Notes: a model not told the origin generated them from the sequence alone. Positions 43,594 to 55,991 are shown, counted from the stretch's first letter. The stretch is 64,000 nucleotides of DNA from Rhodotorula mucilaginosa (GCA_034406715.1 CP137866.1:806001-870000), one strand, 5' to 3'. Program-made: numbers and translations.

Positions 43594-44266
43594 TCACATC
43601 ACACAACAGCCCGTTCTCACCGCGCGCGGTTCCTCTGCGCCTGTGTTGCCCGGACCTGCTTTTGGATCGACGTAAATCCAGCGAGCACCGCATACTTTCC
43701 CGTCGATGTCGATGAACTGTGCATGTCGAGGGCGGCGTTAGCTGATGAGACTCACCAAGCAACTACCAAACGCCACACACGCACAGGCTTGTCTTCGGGA
43801 TCTTTGTAGTAGTACGGGCGGCTTGAGGAGCCAAAAAGCCCATTGTTCTCGCGCTGATAAGTCATGCGTTAGCTTCGTCTACTCGAGGGACGCATTCTCG
43901 TGCAAACGAAAAACGGACTAGTTGTGCCCGTCCAGGTTGCCGGACATACACGGCGGTCCCCGGACCATCATAGGGTACACGCTCATGTCTCGAGCCCATG
44001 GGCACGGCGGTGCTTCTGTCTGCCGACGAGCCGGTCGCGAAGACGTCCTCTCGAAACGAATCGGATTTCGTCGTCGACATGGACGGGGTCGGCGAGGCTC
44101 GCATGACCGGACTTCCTCCTCTGACGCACGGAGACCGGGTCGGGTTGGTGTACGGCTGCAAGTGCAGTGTGGAAGGAGAAAAGGAGGGGTCGAGCGTGGA
44201 CAAGACGGGCATGTGCCGTTGGTCTAGAGGAGACATGGGCATTGGGATCGCAACCGCAGTTGACAT
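43594..44266 (-). CDS. small protein ending in a CaaX box (CCVM)
   Basis: Three exons (43919-44266, 43785-43853, 43594-43716; introns 65 and 68 nt) join to 540 nt, or 179 residues. The N-terminal two thirds is Ser/Pro/Thr-rich (MSTAVAIPMPMSPLD, TLHLQPYTNPTRSP). The C-terminal third looks folded or conserved: RENNGLFGSSSRPYYYKDPE, DKPFIDIDGKVCGARWIY, VDPKAGPG. It ends TGCCVM, which reads as a CaaX farnesylation site, with a second Cys that could be palmitoylated. On the minus strand a TATATAG element lies about 65 nt upstream of the ATG. I do not recognise the family. It is longer than, and unlike, basidiomycete pheromone precursors. It is probably membrane-attached at the cytosolic face, which is inference. 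Confidence 0.75.
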
Positions 44267-44787
44267 GGTGCAGACTGTGTCAAAGTCGACGGTACGAGAG
44301 CAGCAGGGCTCGGAGCGGGTGAGAGCAAAGCTATATAGGCTCCTTCGCGCTTCGGGGTGTGCGTAGAGGAGAGGACACTCGTCAAACAAAGGCCAGACGG
44401 CAGGTCCAAGCGGGCTAGCGGCTTCGCTAGGGAGGGCGAGAGGAGGCGCCGGCAAGCAGCTGCATAACACTCAGCTAGGTAGCCGGCGATCGAGCAGCGA
44501 GACAGCACTAGCAGGGAGACAAAGGGACGACAAACATAGCTCGGTAAACAAACAAGGAGGAAGGGTGCGTCGCGGCTCGACGCCCTTTGTCCCCTCTCGA
44601 GCCGAAAAGTATCAAGGGTACGATGCCCGAAGTTTCGGAGATCGCTCGCACAGATCGAAGCTATCTAAAGCTGCCAAGCCACAGCACCTGCCGTCGGCCG
44701 GAAGCAGACCTCCGCGGTACAGTACGGTGAAAGCGTGATCAATTTCAGTCGGAACGGCTAGGCTATCGGCACAAGAACGCCATACAT
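44267..44787. other. intergenic, promoter of CaaX gene and 3' end of NBS1
   Basis: These 521 bases separate the CaaX-protein ATG from the NBS1 stop, both on the minus strand. Apart from the TATA element noted above I see no gene or repeat. Confidence 0.5.
44331..44337 (-). promoter_or_regulatory. TATA box for the small CaaX protein
   Basis: A TATATAG element on the minus strand lies about 65 nt upstream of the ATG at 44266, a plausible core-promoter position. TATA boxes are otherwise not obvious in this window. Confidence 0.4.
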
Positions 44788-47700
44788 TCACAGCTTCTTG
44801 CGAGCAGAGGCCGCGCCCGCCTTCTTCTTGCCGAAGCCCTGTACGGAAGAAGCGACAGAGACGAGTGCGGTCAGCGACCGCGACGGCGAGGGAGAAGATC
44901 GTCCATGCTGATCGGAAAGCAGCGGACTCACTTTGAAGGTCAACCCGGAGTCCGAGTCGGAATCGCTGTCGTCGATCATGATTGTACTTGTGGGAATCTT
45001 GCGCGAGCCGCCGGCACCTGCCTTGTTCGCTGCAGCGGCACCTCGGGACGCCGACCTGCCGCGGTTTCCGAACGCCGTCGTAGGCGGAAGCGGAGTGGCC
45101 TCGTCGTCGAGCTCGTCAATGTCCATGACCCGGTTGCCGCCATCGAGAGTGTGCGAGCTGTCCTCGCCCGAATCCTCCTCCGAATCGACGACGACCTGCT
45201 TCCCCTTGCCCTTGCCCTTGCTGGTCTTCGACTTTGCGGCATTCGACTTGGCGGACGACGCCTGCTTCTTGCCAGTGGTAGTCGCCTTTGAGCCAAACGC
45301 GAGCTTTGTCTGCCCCCCTTTTGCACGTCCGGCAAAGCTGAAGATGTCGGCATCCTCTTCCTCGTCCTCTTGCTGCAACTGCGACATTGCTCCTCCCTTG
45401 CGATCGCCATAGCCTGTATCCCGTTGGCAGACATAGTAAGCGGTTTGGCATGCGAGGAATCTCCTGACGGCTCGTCTCACCTTCGCCGAGGCCAAAGTCG
45501 ACCGCTTCCGGCAAGACGAGCTTGATCTGCTGTCGGTCTTTCGCCGGCACACGAGCGATCCCACTGTTCTTCGGCTGTGAACGAGGCATGTCAAAACTCA
45601 GTAGTGGCGCGTCGATGCGGGTGAGGTACTCACGCGGAAACGCTTGAAATTCGGCTTGCCCGCCCACCTCGGATCGTCGTGAGGTGGTTCGTTCTCTTTC
45701 CGATGGGGTTTCGGCTCGATATGCATCGGCCTCACCACGAACATCGCCTGCGTTGCTTGACGCCAATGATTCGGATCCATCTCGTCATCGTCACTTGCTC
45801 CACGCTGCGCGCGCTCCTGGTCGGCTCGAATGAGCCGGTCCCGTTCGGCGTCCGAGTCTTCCTCGTCCCACGCCATCCGGTGCTTGTCCACGGGCGGCAT
45901 CGACTTCATGACGGGCTTGACGATCTTGAGCGCGTTAAAGTCCTCGTTCAGTTCCTTGTCGATTTCGACGCCTTTCCGCTTGGTCGTCTTGACCTGCAAA
46001 AGTCGTTTCCGGTCGAGCTCCTCGGCTTCTTTGGCCGCCTTCCTTTGCGCCGCCATCTCCTTCTTTGACTTTGGCGAACCAGCTGCGGCGGAGGGGCCTT
46101 TCGACTTCTTGCGCGCCTGCCTGTCGCCCTCGTCGCTCGACGATGAATTCTGCGCCGCACGAGCCATGTCGCGAGAACGCTTGCTGGTCGTCGCGACGGG
46201 AGCATCTCCATCCTTCCTCGACGCGAGCTTGCGAGCGGGCTGTCGTTCGCCGACATCATCGCTGTCGCCATCGTCGCTGAGCGCCGCACTCTTGCCGCGC
46301 TTCTTGCCGGCGGTCGCTGCCGCCGCCGCCGCCGCCGTCGGCGCAGCAGCGCGCTGCCGACCGCGACTACCTTTGCCGGCTTGCGCTTCGTTCTCCTCCT
46401 GCGCCTTGCGCTGCTCGTACCGTTCGGCCTCTTCCTTGGCGCGGCGCTCGTCCTCCTCTCGGATCTCGCGCATCCGCTCCTCCTTCGACTTGGTCGCACG
46501 GTTACGGCCACCGGCCGACTGGTTTTCGCTCGCGCCGCCGCTCCCTTCGCCCGTCATGCCCGCGTCGCCGTCGTCATCGAGGAAAGCCTGGACGGCAGAC
46601 TTTTGCCCTGCTCGGCGAGCGAGCCTGCCGGTGCGGGGAGGAGCGGCCAAACTTCCTCCAGCGCCGTTTTCGTCCGGTCCGTCTGCTACGGCGGGCGATT
46701 CCGTCGCCCGAAGGCGGGAACTCGACGAACCCGCAGACTGAGTACCGGCAGCGGCGTAATCCTGGGTCTGGTACCCTTTAGAGGGGGCGGAGCGACGCTC
46801 AGGTTCATCGGCAGGGTCATCGAGAAGATCGAGGACGGCGGTACGGCCAGTACGGGCGCGGCGTACGAGCTGTAAATGCAGGCGTGGCGGATTCAGCAAC
46901 TCGCAAAGTTTCAGATCGGCAAGGGAAGACCAAAGTCGGACCCTTTTCGGCCCCGCAGTCGTTGCCGGCGCCGGCTCTGCTTGCGTCGATGCGGCGTTGC
47001 GCATCGAGGAGGAGGAGGACGGGCCAGCTTCGCTGCTGGCTTGCCCCTGCGTGAGGAGGTCCGCGCGCGATCGCTGCGTATTGTCGGTGGCGACCGATCG
47101 TCCAGCCCCAGCACCGGCACCGGCACGATTCGCCCCTCCAGCGTTGTTGTTGTTGTTGAGCATACTCGCTGTCGGGATGACACTGTCCGGATGGGTTCCG
47201 GGTACGCCGCCCGTCGGGAATGGCGGAGTCGGGTCGACGAAGCCTGCCGAGCTCTGAGGAGCCGCACTCGCACTCGAAGGGACTCTGCGGACTTTTGGCG
47301 CGCGCGAGGCCCCGCCCATCAGAGCAGAGTTGTCGACCGAGCCGATAGCGGTCGCGAGCTCGGAGGCGTCGCTGTTGATGATGGTCGCGCCGAGCCTTTG
47401 TAGGGTAGGGAGCAGCTCGGGGAATCAGCGAAGTCCGTTCCAGACCAGACGAGGCGAGGCGAGGCAGCACTCACTCTTGCTGGAGGTCGAGCAGCAAATC
47501 TCTCTGCTGAAGCGATTGGTCGTCGAGGTCCTCGGGCTGCATGAGCGAACCTTCAGTCTCATCGGTGAAGAGGTTGGGCGGCGGAAGGATGACAATCTTG
47601 GCTTCATCCGGCATGTCGTTCGTCTTCTTGTAGTCGTTCACGAGCTCGACGAGTTCAGTAACATCATTCGGGAGCGGCGAACGCTGCAAAACGTTCGACG

Positions 47701-49177
47701 CGAGAAAGTGACCGCCGCCGAGCTGCACAATCGTCGCGTTCTTCTCGTCCTGTCGTCGTGGAACAAGAGAAGAGACCTCGTTGAGCAGGACTGGACATGC
47801 ACGCAAGATGGACGAGAACTTGCTCACCGCGTCGTTAGAGCCAGAGAAGCTGACGAGCAGCATGTTTCGAAAGATCGTCTGGCGCGACACGTCCCTCTTC
47901 CAGATCCCGGGCTCCTCGGTGCCCCAAGAGGTCGGGAAGAAGTGGGGATCGTTCTCGGGAGGCCACGACCCGTCCCAACTCTTCTCGAGGAGCGAGTGAC
48001 CCCACCAGCGCGGCACGTCGGACCCGACGTCCGGGTCGATCGCGAGCAGTTCGCGCTCGTACTTTTGCACGCGCTTGTCGTACGCGGCGTCTTCTTCCCC
48101 GTCTTGCTGCGGTTCCGGTACCTCGGGGATGGGGACGTTCGGGCGATCGGGGGGTTTGCACGCCATCCAGAGCGCATTGAACCAGGTCGGCGAGACGATG
48201 TGAAGCGGGCGGACGGCGGCGGTGAGGAAGGGCTGGTTCGGGGTCGTCCTCTTGACGAGGTAATGCGTGTGATGCGGGAGCGTCTCGCCGTACGCGACCT
48301 TGACACCTGCAGCAAATTTCACCCCGTGTCGTCAGCTCCGAGCCTGTAACCTGCGCGACTGCAAAAGCCCATCATCAAGCCGCTATTTTGTCGCGCGCTC
48401 GGCTCACCCATGCTTTTCGCCATTTCGTAGGCGACTGCCTTTTGGTCGAGCCTCGCGGTGGGGAAACACACGACGACGGGAAGCCAGGTGAATCTGCAAG
48501 CAAAGAGAAGTGCGTCAGCGCAAGTGGAAAGAAAGCACGGTCAGAGCTGGCGGCGCGATTGGACATGAAACGGACTTGAAGTGCCAATGGTCCAGTACGA
48601 GGTAGTCGCCCGACTCGACCTCGACCTTGCATAAGCCGTCCTGGTCGAGCGGGAGCGAGACGGGCCCTGCTTCGACGCCTCGCACGAGTTTGAACTTTTT
48701 GCGAACCGTCACGACGAGTTCGTACGGCACGAGATTCGCCGCGTCGTCCGGGCGGTCCTCCTGCAGAGATTGGCTATACTTCGTTAGTAGTGAGATAAGA
48801 TCACATCACAAGCTGGGTGTAGGAAAAGACTGACCGGCACCCAATCCTCGCCTCCCGTCTCAAAGTCGATCAACCCCTCCTTTGAGATTTTGAGGCTCGC
48901 GATGCGAAAGTCGTACAGTCGCTCCCTGGTCGCGGTTGGTGCCTTGGTGGATCCGGGTTTCGGAGGGGCGCGCAAGCCGCCCTGCCTGCCGACGCGGTAC
49001 TTGCGGTTCGGACGCAGCCAGTGCGAGGTGTCGTTCGGGATCGACTCGACCGTCACTGCGCGTTCGAGAAAGCGCCTCGTCAGCTGGGGACGGATCAGAG
49101 AGACGCGCTAGTATGAACGAGAGAGCGCCCGCACCGCCTTGCGGGCTCTGGAGAGTCCCTTGGACGACCCAGACCAT
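44788..49177 (-). CDS. NBS1: Nbs1/nibrin homologue of the MRN DNA-break complex
   Basis: This gene of about nine exons encodes roughly 1,270 residues. The N-terminal FHA domain (MVWVVQGTLQ, LRPNRKYRVGR, FRIASLKISKEG, LDHWHF) is followed by tandem BRCT-like folds (LPVVVCFPTARL, VRPLHIVSPTWFNALW, IFRNMLLVSFSGS, LLNEVSSLV). A long charged, Ala/Ser-rich middle with Glu/Arg coiled segments follows. Near residue 1065 comes KPNFKRFR, the Mre11-binding KNFKxF motif. About 50 residues later is EDEEEDADIFSFAG, which resembles the ATM-recruiting DLFRY motif. Order and spacing match nibrin. A further 145-residue tail ends KKKAGAASARKKL at stop 44788. Nbs1 recruits Mre11-Rad50 and Tel1 to DNA ends in the nucleus. 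The exact first intron (near 49100) is uncertain. The gene diverges from ORC5. Confidence 0.88.
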
Positions 49178-49580
49178 GTCGTTTCAGGATGGCCGTCTAC
49201 TTGGCTGCGCACGTCCGCCCGTCGTGGTTGGTAGGGCCTCGTCGAGAGCTCTTTGCGCTGCGTCTCTCTCCCGCCTCGTACACTCGCTCGCCTCGAGTCG
49301 AGGGCGCTGGCTGGCTCGAGGTCTAGTGGGGCCGCTGGATGGCGATGAGAACAACGAGTTGCTCCTCGTAGCGCGGCGATGAGCTGATCAGCCTTGGCGA
49401 GTGTCGAGCAATCCGTAAGCTTCGTCCAATCTGCTCAGGCTGCTTCTCGCCAAGAGGAGGAGTGGAGAGAGGCGGCCCCGATCGAGTTTGACTTTTTCCA
49501 AGTTGACTTTCAGCTGTTCACCTCGCTCTCAGGCGCACACCGTTGCAGGTGAAGCACGCGCGGATCGAAGCTTTACGAGC
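49178..49580. promoter_or_regulatory. 403-bp divergent promoter, NBS1 and ORC5
   Basis: Start codons at 49177 (minus) and 49581 (plus) diverge. No other feature is seen. The pairing puts two chromosome-maintenance genes under one intergenic region. Confidence 0.5.
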
Positions 49581-52169
49581 ATGGGCTCTGGTGCGCCGGC
49601 TGTCCTCCCGCCGCTGCCTTCGCTCGCTCCGTTCTTGTCGCGGCTCGCTTCCCTCGTCTCGTCGCCGTTCTGTCCGCCTTCGCTCTTCCTCCACGACCCA
49701 AAGCAGTCGCCCGTCCTCGTACAAGCAATCCTGCAGCTCATTCACGCCGGTAGACCACCCGCCAGCGGTATAGACACGCCTCCCCAGGTCGGAGACTTGT
49801 TGCCCGTCGTCGCGCACCTCGATCTCACGCAGGTTCACTCGGTCAAACAAGCCCTCGATCGCATCTTGGCACAGTTCTCGGGCCACGAGCTCGCGTCGAG
49901 TACTAGCACGCAATGGGACGATCGGAATCAGGGCGTCAAGGTCGGGGACGGCCACGCGCTCGAGAACCTGCGCGTCGTCGACACGTCTCGCTCTCGGAAA
50001 CGCACCACAGGTCCCTCCCCCGGCGAGTCGCACAGCCGCAAGCGCAAACGTGTACGGCGAAGCGGTATGCAGTCGACCGCGACGAGCGACTCGGACGAAG
50101 ACGGCGCTGCGGACGACGACGCCGACGAGGACATGGCAGGCGAAACGGGCTCTACTGCTCGATGGTCGCTCGAGTGGGATCCCGAGCAAGCAGAGGACCA
50201 ATCCGGCTCAGAAGCGCATGCAACTCTCGCGCCGTTCCGAAACAGTCTCGACGCCTTCCACGACTCGTTGCGCCACATCTTTGCCTTTGCCGACAAGCAC
50301 TCATCGACCGGCTCGCCAGAGTACGAAGCTGGTTTACCGCAGAGACGGTTCATCGTCCTGGAAAATGGCGAGCTGTTGAGCGAATTGGCTGGAGCTGGCA
50401 AGGCTTCGGGCGCAGCGGCACGCGAGACGGGCGTCGGCGTCACCTTTGCGAGCACGATCCACCGGCTCGCCGAATTGGTGAGTGTGTCTCGCGCGCGCGT
50501 CTCTCTCCCCCACTCCTTGTGCACTTGAGTCGGTACTGACAAGCTCCGACGCTGGCAATCAGACCGGCCTCCCGATCACGGTCATCACCGTCTCGCGCTT
50601 GCCGTGGCGAAAGTTGCGCGAGTCGATGGTCGGACTGCCTAGTCCAGAGACCTTGACCTTTGAAGATGTCTCCAGTGATGGTGCGCCGACTTCGCTCTCT
50701 CTGTCAGTGCGATCTCGTTTGCGTGCGAGCGAACTGACTCGTCCGAACTGCCGGCTCGTGGACAGATGTGGTCGCTTTGCTCACGGACCGCTTCGCAACC
50801 GCCAACATCGCGCACCCATCCTCGAATTCGAACGATACGCTCCGTCACGACGAACTCGTCGAGCTCTTCCGGTCGCTCGCGTTCATCGTGCGGTCCACGT
50901 TCGGCAAGGTCGTCACCGACTTGGAGGATTTCGCCTACCTGACGGCCAAGTTCTGGCCGCGGTGGAAGGCAGTCCGAGAACAGAGCAACCGTGAGTGGCC
51001 ACGGGGAGATGGTACCGCTTCTCACTGTGCTGTTGTACTGACAAAGATTGCTACCGCGATTGTCCGCTTACAGCTCCGATTGCGCCTACCGATGTCGCTC
51101 GCCTTTCAATCGCGCTCAAGCCCGAATTCTCTGCCGAACTCGACAAGATATTCCTCCCTCGAACAGCCATGACTACCATCCCGCCCGCTGCAACGGTCCG
51201 CAATGCCGAACAGATGGCGGCCGGCGGCGGCCGCGATGTCACGCCTTCTTCCTCTGCGGCGCAACCACTCGGCTTCACTGGCAAGATCGCTTCGCTGCCG
51301 AAACAGCCCACTTTTCTCGCACCTGTCGTCTCGAGCGCGGACGGCTCCTCCCGCGACCCTTTCGCCGGCGCCGCGGCCGATGACGGTCCAGACGCCTTTT
51401 TCTCTTCGGCCGCTTCGAACGCGACTCCTTCACCCGTCAAGCAACCCGTTCCTGCTTCTTCCAATCCGTTCGCTACGCCCTCTACAATGGGACCAAGCCG
51501 GCCCTTCGCGACTGGGCGGCAACAGGCCACCACCGCGACGTCTTCGCACGCCGCGCTCGCGAAATCGCTCCCCCTCGCGGCGCGGTACCTCCTCATCGCG
51601 GCGTACTTTGCGGCGCACAACCCGCCGAAGAGTGACGTGAGGATGTTTGTCCGCGTGGATGACCTCGAGGGAGTGCCGAAGAAGGGGAAGAAGGTCAAGC
51701 GGGGAGGGGGGACGGCCAAAAAGATGGGGAGGAGCCCGAGCAAGGTGAGCAGCGCGCTGGCATACTTTCCCCCCGGGGTAGCCTTGCCTCTGTGGACCCG
51801 CCTCACATTACATGACTGCCTTCGGGTGCCTGTACCCTGACGCTTCGAGCCTACCTGCCCCCGCAGGCTGCGAGCGCCACTTCGCTCTCGGGCGGCAAAG
51901 CGTTCGCGTACGAGCGCCTCGTCGCCATCTTTGACTCGATCGTCGATTCCCGCCTCGAGTATGCCCTCGGCTGCGTCTCGATCGCCGCGCAGGTCAACAC
52001 GCTCGTGCAACTCCGGTTGCTCCAGCGCGTCTCGAGCGAGAACAACGCCGACAAGATCCTTGATGGGGTTAAGCTCAGGTGCGGACTCGCGAGGGATACG
52101 GTCGAGGCACTTGCGGTCAGCGTTGGGTGGAAGGAGTGGAAGGAGCGGCTGGTGGGCGAGCAGGAGTGA
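49581..52169 (+). CDS. ORC5: origin recognition complex subunit 5
   Basis: Five exons (49581-50477, 50563-50680, 50766-50990, 51074-51744, 51867-52169) give 2214 nt, or 737 residues. The C-terminal ORC5 winged-helix region is clear: LPLAARYLLIAAYFAAHNPPK, DVRMFVRVDD, FAYERLVAIFDSIVDSRLEY, VSIAAQVNTLVQLRLLQRV, VEALAVSVGW. The N-terminal AAA+ region is degenerate. The P-loop position reads SLFLHDPKQSPVLVQAIL, with no GKT/S, and the Walker B equivalent is RRFIVLENGELL. A roughly 100-residue insert holds a basic cluster (HSRKRKRVRRS, a nuclear signal) and an Asp/Glu block (DSDEDGAADDDADED). The subunit is part of ORC, which loads the MCM helicase at origins. ATP binding by this subunit appears lost. 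Confidence 0.9.
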
Positions 52170-52438
52170 ACGTGCGTGGCGGATTTGGCCGCGAGCGTGA
52201 AGAAACGTCAATCGAAATCCCGTTTCTCTCTATGCCGCACTCGCCAAAGTCGGCTTTTCAAAACGCTTCCAGCTACCACTCGAGTTTGTCCGCCAATGTA
52301 TACCCGAGTTCTGCCCTGGGAAGACTGGAGAGGGAAAATCTTCCCGCATGACAGAATCGATGACGCTGGAGAAGAGAAAAATCTGGAGCAGCTGGGCCGA
52401 CAGCTTCTCCCAGCTTGCTACTCGCTATCCATACACAG

Positions 52439-55400
52439 ATGTCTGCTAATCCTATCGAACGAGTCGCTCAGACGCTCGAGCAGATCCTGCCCAACGGCGG
52501 CGCGAGCTCGCCTCACCTGTCGGGCGCCGAGACGCCTCCGCCGTTCGCCTGGGGACAGGGCGCGACCGCTTCGCCCGGCGAACCCGCTACGCCGCAAAAT
52601 GGCAAGCGCAAGACTCGCCTCGCATGCTTGACCAGTGGCGGAGACAGTGCCGGCATGAACGCCGCCGTGCGTGCTGTCGTCAAGATGGCCATCGCTCGGT
52701 GAGTCCCTCGGAGAGATGAAGCATCCGATATCGTCAACCGCACCGCGATCTGCATGGTACCGGCTAGGCAGGGATACTAGGGCTGGAATGTGACCGGACT
52801 ACCGAGCGACACCCGCCGATAGACCGGGCTCGGGCGAGCAGGACCTTCATCAGTTTGGGCCGATTCTCCGAGCGGGACGAGGACAAATTTCGCTTTGCGT
52901 CATCAACGCCGAATCTGCGTCGAGCAGAGCCACATTGCATACGCGGACGTTAGATGCGGAGAGCTGACAAGTACGCTCCTGCAGTGGCTGCGAGGCATTC
53001 GTCGTTCGAGAGGGATGGGAAGGTCTCGTTCGCGGCAACGAAGAGTCCGAGGCAGGAAACGCGGTCGCTCAGACTCCGGCGCACTCGCCGCCTTTGGCGT
53101 CGGTTCCGGGCTCGATGACCCCCGCCGGTCAGCCCAAGCGCGGAGGCTTCGTCGCGACCTACGGAGAGGGCGAGTTGCTCAAGGAGGGTGAGGGAGAACA
53201 GACCCTCAAGGGCCGCTACATCATTCGGGTGCGTTCCCGAGAGCGAGCGCATTTCTTCTCTACGGGAAGTTTGACCAGGGATGCGTGCACAGGTCGGTTG
53301 GGACGACGTCCGCGGGTTCGCTTCCATCGGAGGAACCCTGATCGGAACCGCTCGCTGCGCCGCGTTCCGCGAGACCGAGGGTCGTCGCAAGGCCGCGCTC
53401 AACCTGATCCGTCACGGCATCGACGCGCTCGTCGTCTGCGGTGGAGACGGCTCCTTGACGGGTGCCGACAAGCTGCGCGCCGAATGGCCGGAGCACATTC
53501 AGGCTCTCCTCGACAGCGGTCAGTCTTGCGTGTCATGAGATATACCAACCTCGTGGCCAGAATCTTACTCCTCTACGTTTCAGGTGACATCACCCAGGAG
53601 CAGTACGACACCTACCAGCACCTCAACATTGTCGGCCTGGTCGGAAGTATCGACAATGACATGGCCGGTACCGACATGACCATCGGTAAGCAGTCGAGCA
53701 GCCTTACGCTTCCAAGCTGACCGCAGCTGACGCGATAACCTCTCTTCAGGCGCGACCACCGCCCTGCACCGCATCTGCGAGGCCGTCGACAGCATTTCTT
53801 CCACGGCCTCGTCTCACTCGCGCGCTTTTGTCATCGAGGTCATGGGCCGTCACTGCGGCTGGCTCGCGCTCATGGCCGCCATCGCGACCGGCGCCGACTA
53901 CATGTTCATTCCTGAACGCCCGCCCACGGCTGCCGACTGGCAATCGTCGATGTGCAGTGTCCTCCAGCGGGTGCGTTTTCTCACGCCTGAGCTTTGCTTG
54001 ATCGCCGGTCACTGATTCCGCGCATCTCGATACAGCACCGTGACGAGGGCAAGCGCAAGACCATCGTCATCATTGCCGAGGGCGCTCACGACGTCAACCT
54101 CAACCCGATCACCCCGGGCGAGGTCAAGGACGTCCTCACGAACCGTCTCGGACTCGACACGCGTGTCACCACCCTCGGCCACACCCAGCGCGGAGGCAAC
54201 CCGGTCGCGTACGACCGCATCCTTGCCACCCTGCAAGGTGCCGAGGCCGTAGAGGCCGTCCTCTCGTCGACCGCATCGACCCCGTCGCCGGTCATCGGAA
54301 TCCAGGAGAACAAGATCACCCGGCAGCCGCTCATGGAAGCTGTCGCCAAGACGCAAGAGGTCGCCAAGAAGATCGAGGCCAAGGACTACGAAGGCGCGCT
54401 CGCTCTTCGTGACCCCGAGTTTGAGGACTGCTTGCACGCTTTCCGCGCGACGACTCGGCTCAACACCGAGTACCGCGTTCCCGAGAACGAGCGCATGCGC
54501 ATCGGTATCATCCAGTGCGTCCCTCCTCGATGGACGCTCTGCCATTGATCGAGTCGGATGCTCACCTCCCTGATTTCCGCAGCACTGGTGCTCCTGCCGG
54601 CGGCATGAACGCCGCCACCCGTACCGCCGTCCGCTACGCTCTCTGCCACGGCCACACTCCGGTCGCGATCTACAACGGCTTTGTCGGTCTCCTCGAGGGC
54701 AACGTCGCCGAGCTGACCTGGCTCCGCGTCGACCAATGGGGCACCCGCGGCGGCAGCGAGCTCGGCACGAACCGTACCCTCCCCGAGACGGACATGGAAG
54801 GCATCGCGGCCAAGCTCGCCGAGTACAAGATCGACTCGCTCTTCATCGTCGGCGGATTCGAGGCCATGGTCGCCCTCAACCAGCTGCACGGTGCCCGCGA
54901 CCGCTACAAGGCCCTCAACATCCCGCTCGTGCACCTCCCGGCGACCATTTCGAACAACGTCCCCGTTACCGAGTGGTCGATCGGATCCGACACGTCCATC
55001 AACGTCCTCGTCGACGCCTGCGACGCGATCAAGCAGTCGGCGACGGCCAGTCGTAACCGTGTCTTTGTCGTCGAGACCCAGGGCGCAGGCTGCGGCTACA
55101 TCGCCATGCTCGGAGCTCTCGCCGTGAGTGCAGTTCCAGGGTTTGCGAACTCTGCGACAGTCTGATGTTGATCCTCGTTGCCGCCCTCGCAGTCTGGAGC
55201 CAACATCGTCTACACCCCGGAGAAGGGCATCAACCTGCACATGCTCGTCGAGGACGTCGAGTTCCTGAAGCGCCGCTACCAGCAGGACGTTGCCGGCAAG
55301 AGTGAAGGTCGCCTCGTCATCCGGTGCGTGCCTGCGCTCTGCGACGCTGATCGGATTGACGTGACTGACGATCAGCGATGTTTCCAAATAGCTCGGAGAA

Positions 55401-55809
55401 GGCCTCCAAGACCTACACGACCGAGGTTCTGACCAACATCCTCGCCGACGAGGGCAAGGACCTGTTCGACTCTCGCCTCGTCTCGCTCGGCCACACCTTG
55501 CAAGGCGGCGTCCCCTCGCCGCGCGACCGCACTCGCGCCGTCCGTCTCACAGTCAAGTGCATCGATTGGCTCGAGGAGCAGCACCGGACGAAGCAGGCCG
55601 GCACGGCGACGATCGTCATCCAGGGCGCGTCGATCCGGTTCGCCTCGATCGGCGAGATGATCCAGTCTGCCGACATGAAGCACCGTCGCGGCAAGGAGCA
55701 GTGGTGGCAGGGCATGCAGAAGCTCGTCGACATTCTCGCGGGCAAGGTCAACCTTCAGGACGAGCCGCTGAACGCCGGCATTGTTCCCCTCGCTTCTAGC
55801 AAGGCCTGA
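52439..55809 (+). CDS. ATP-dependent 6-phosphofructokinase, fungal two-lobe form
   Basis: Nine exons (52439-52698, 52985-53228, 53293-53518, 53584-53685, 53750-53970, 54036-54514, 54583-55123, 55193-55323, 55392-55809) give 2622 nt, or 873 residues. The N-terminal lobe is catalytic: [16 protein letters not shown] (ATP loop), [27 protein letters not shown] (catalytic Asp), [21 protein letters not shown]. The C-terminal lobe is the allosteric copy: [62 protein letters not shown]. The enzyme makes fructose-1,6-bisphosphate in glycolysis in the cytosol. It normally forms hetero-octamers in yeasts, but I cannot tell the alpha or beta type. The first intron is 286 nt, several times the usual length here, and may hold regulatory sequence. 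The gene converges on the methyltransferase. Confidence 0.96.
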
Positions 55810-55991
55810 AGGAGTCGACCCCTCTCTCGACAAACACATATCATCCACACTGTACCATACGCCCATACTCTTTTAGACTGCACATAGCCGACAACAGAAG
55901 AGTCTCTCGCCGGAGCTCGATGTAATTCAATAGTACTTGCTTCCTTCATGTTTGCCACTACTGCGTTTTCCGCTTGATTCCTTCGCTGCGG

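Noticed and set aside
43594-44266. Lipopeptide mating pheromone precursor
   Set aside because: It ends in a CaaX box, but it is 179 residues, has no repeated peptide units like rhodotorucine precursors, and its conserved part is not next to the CaaX in the usual way.
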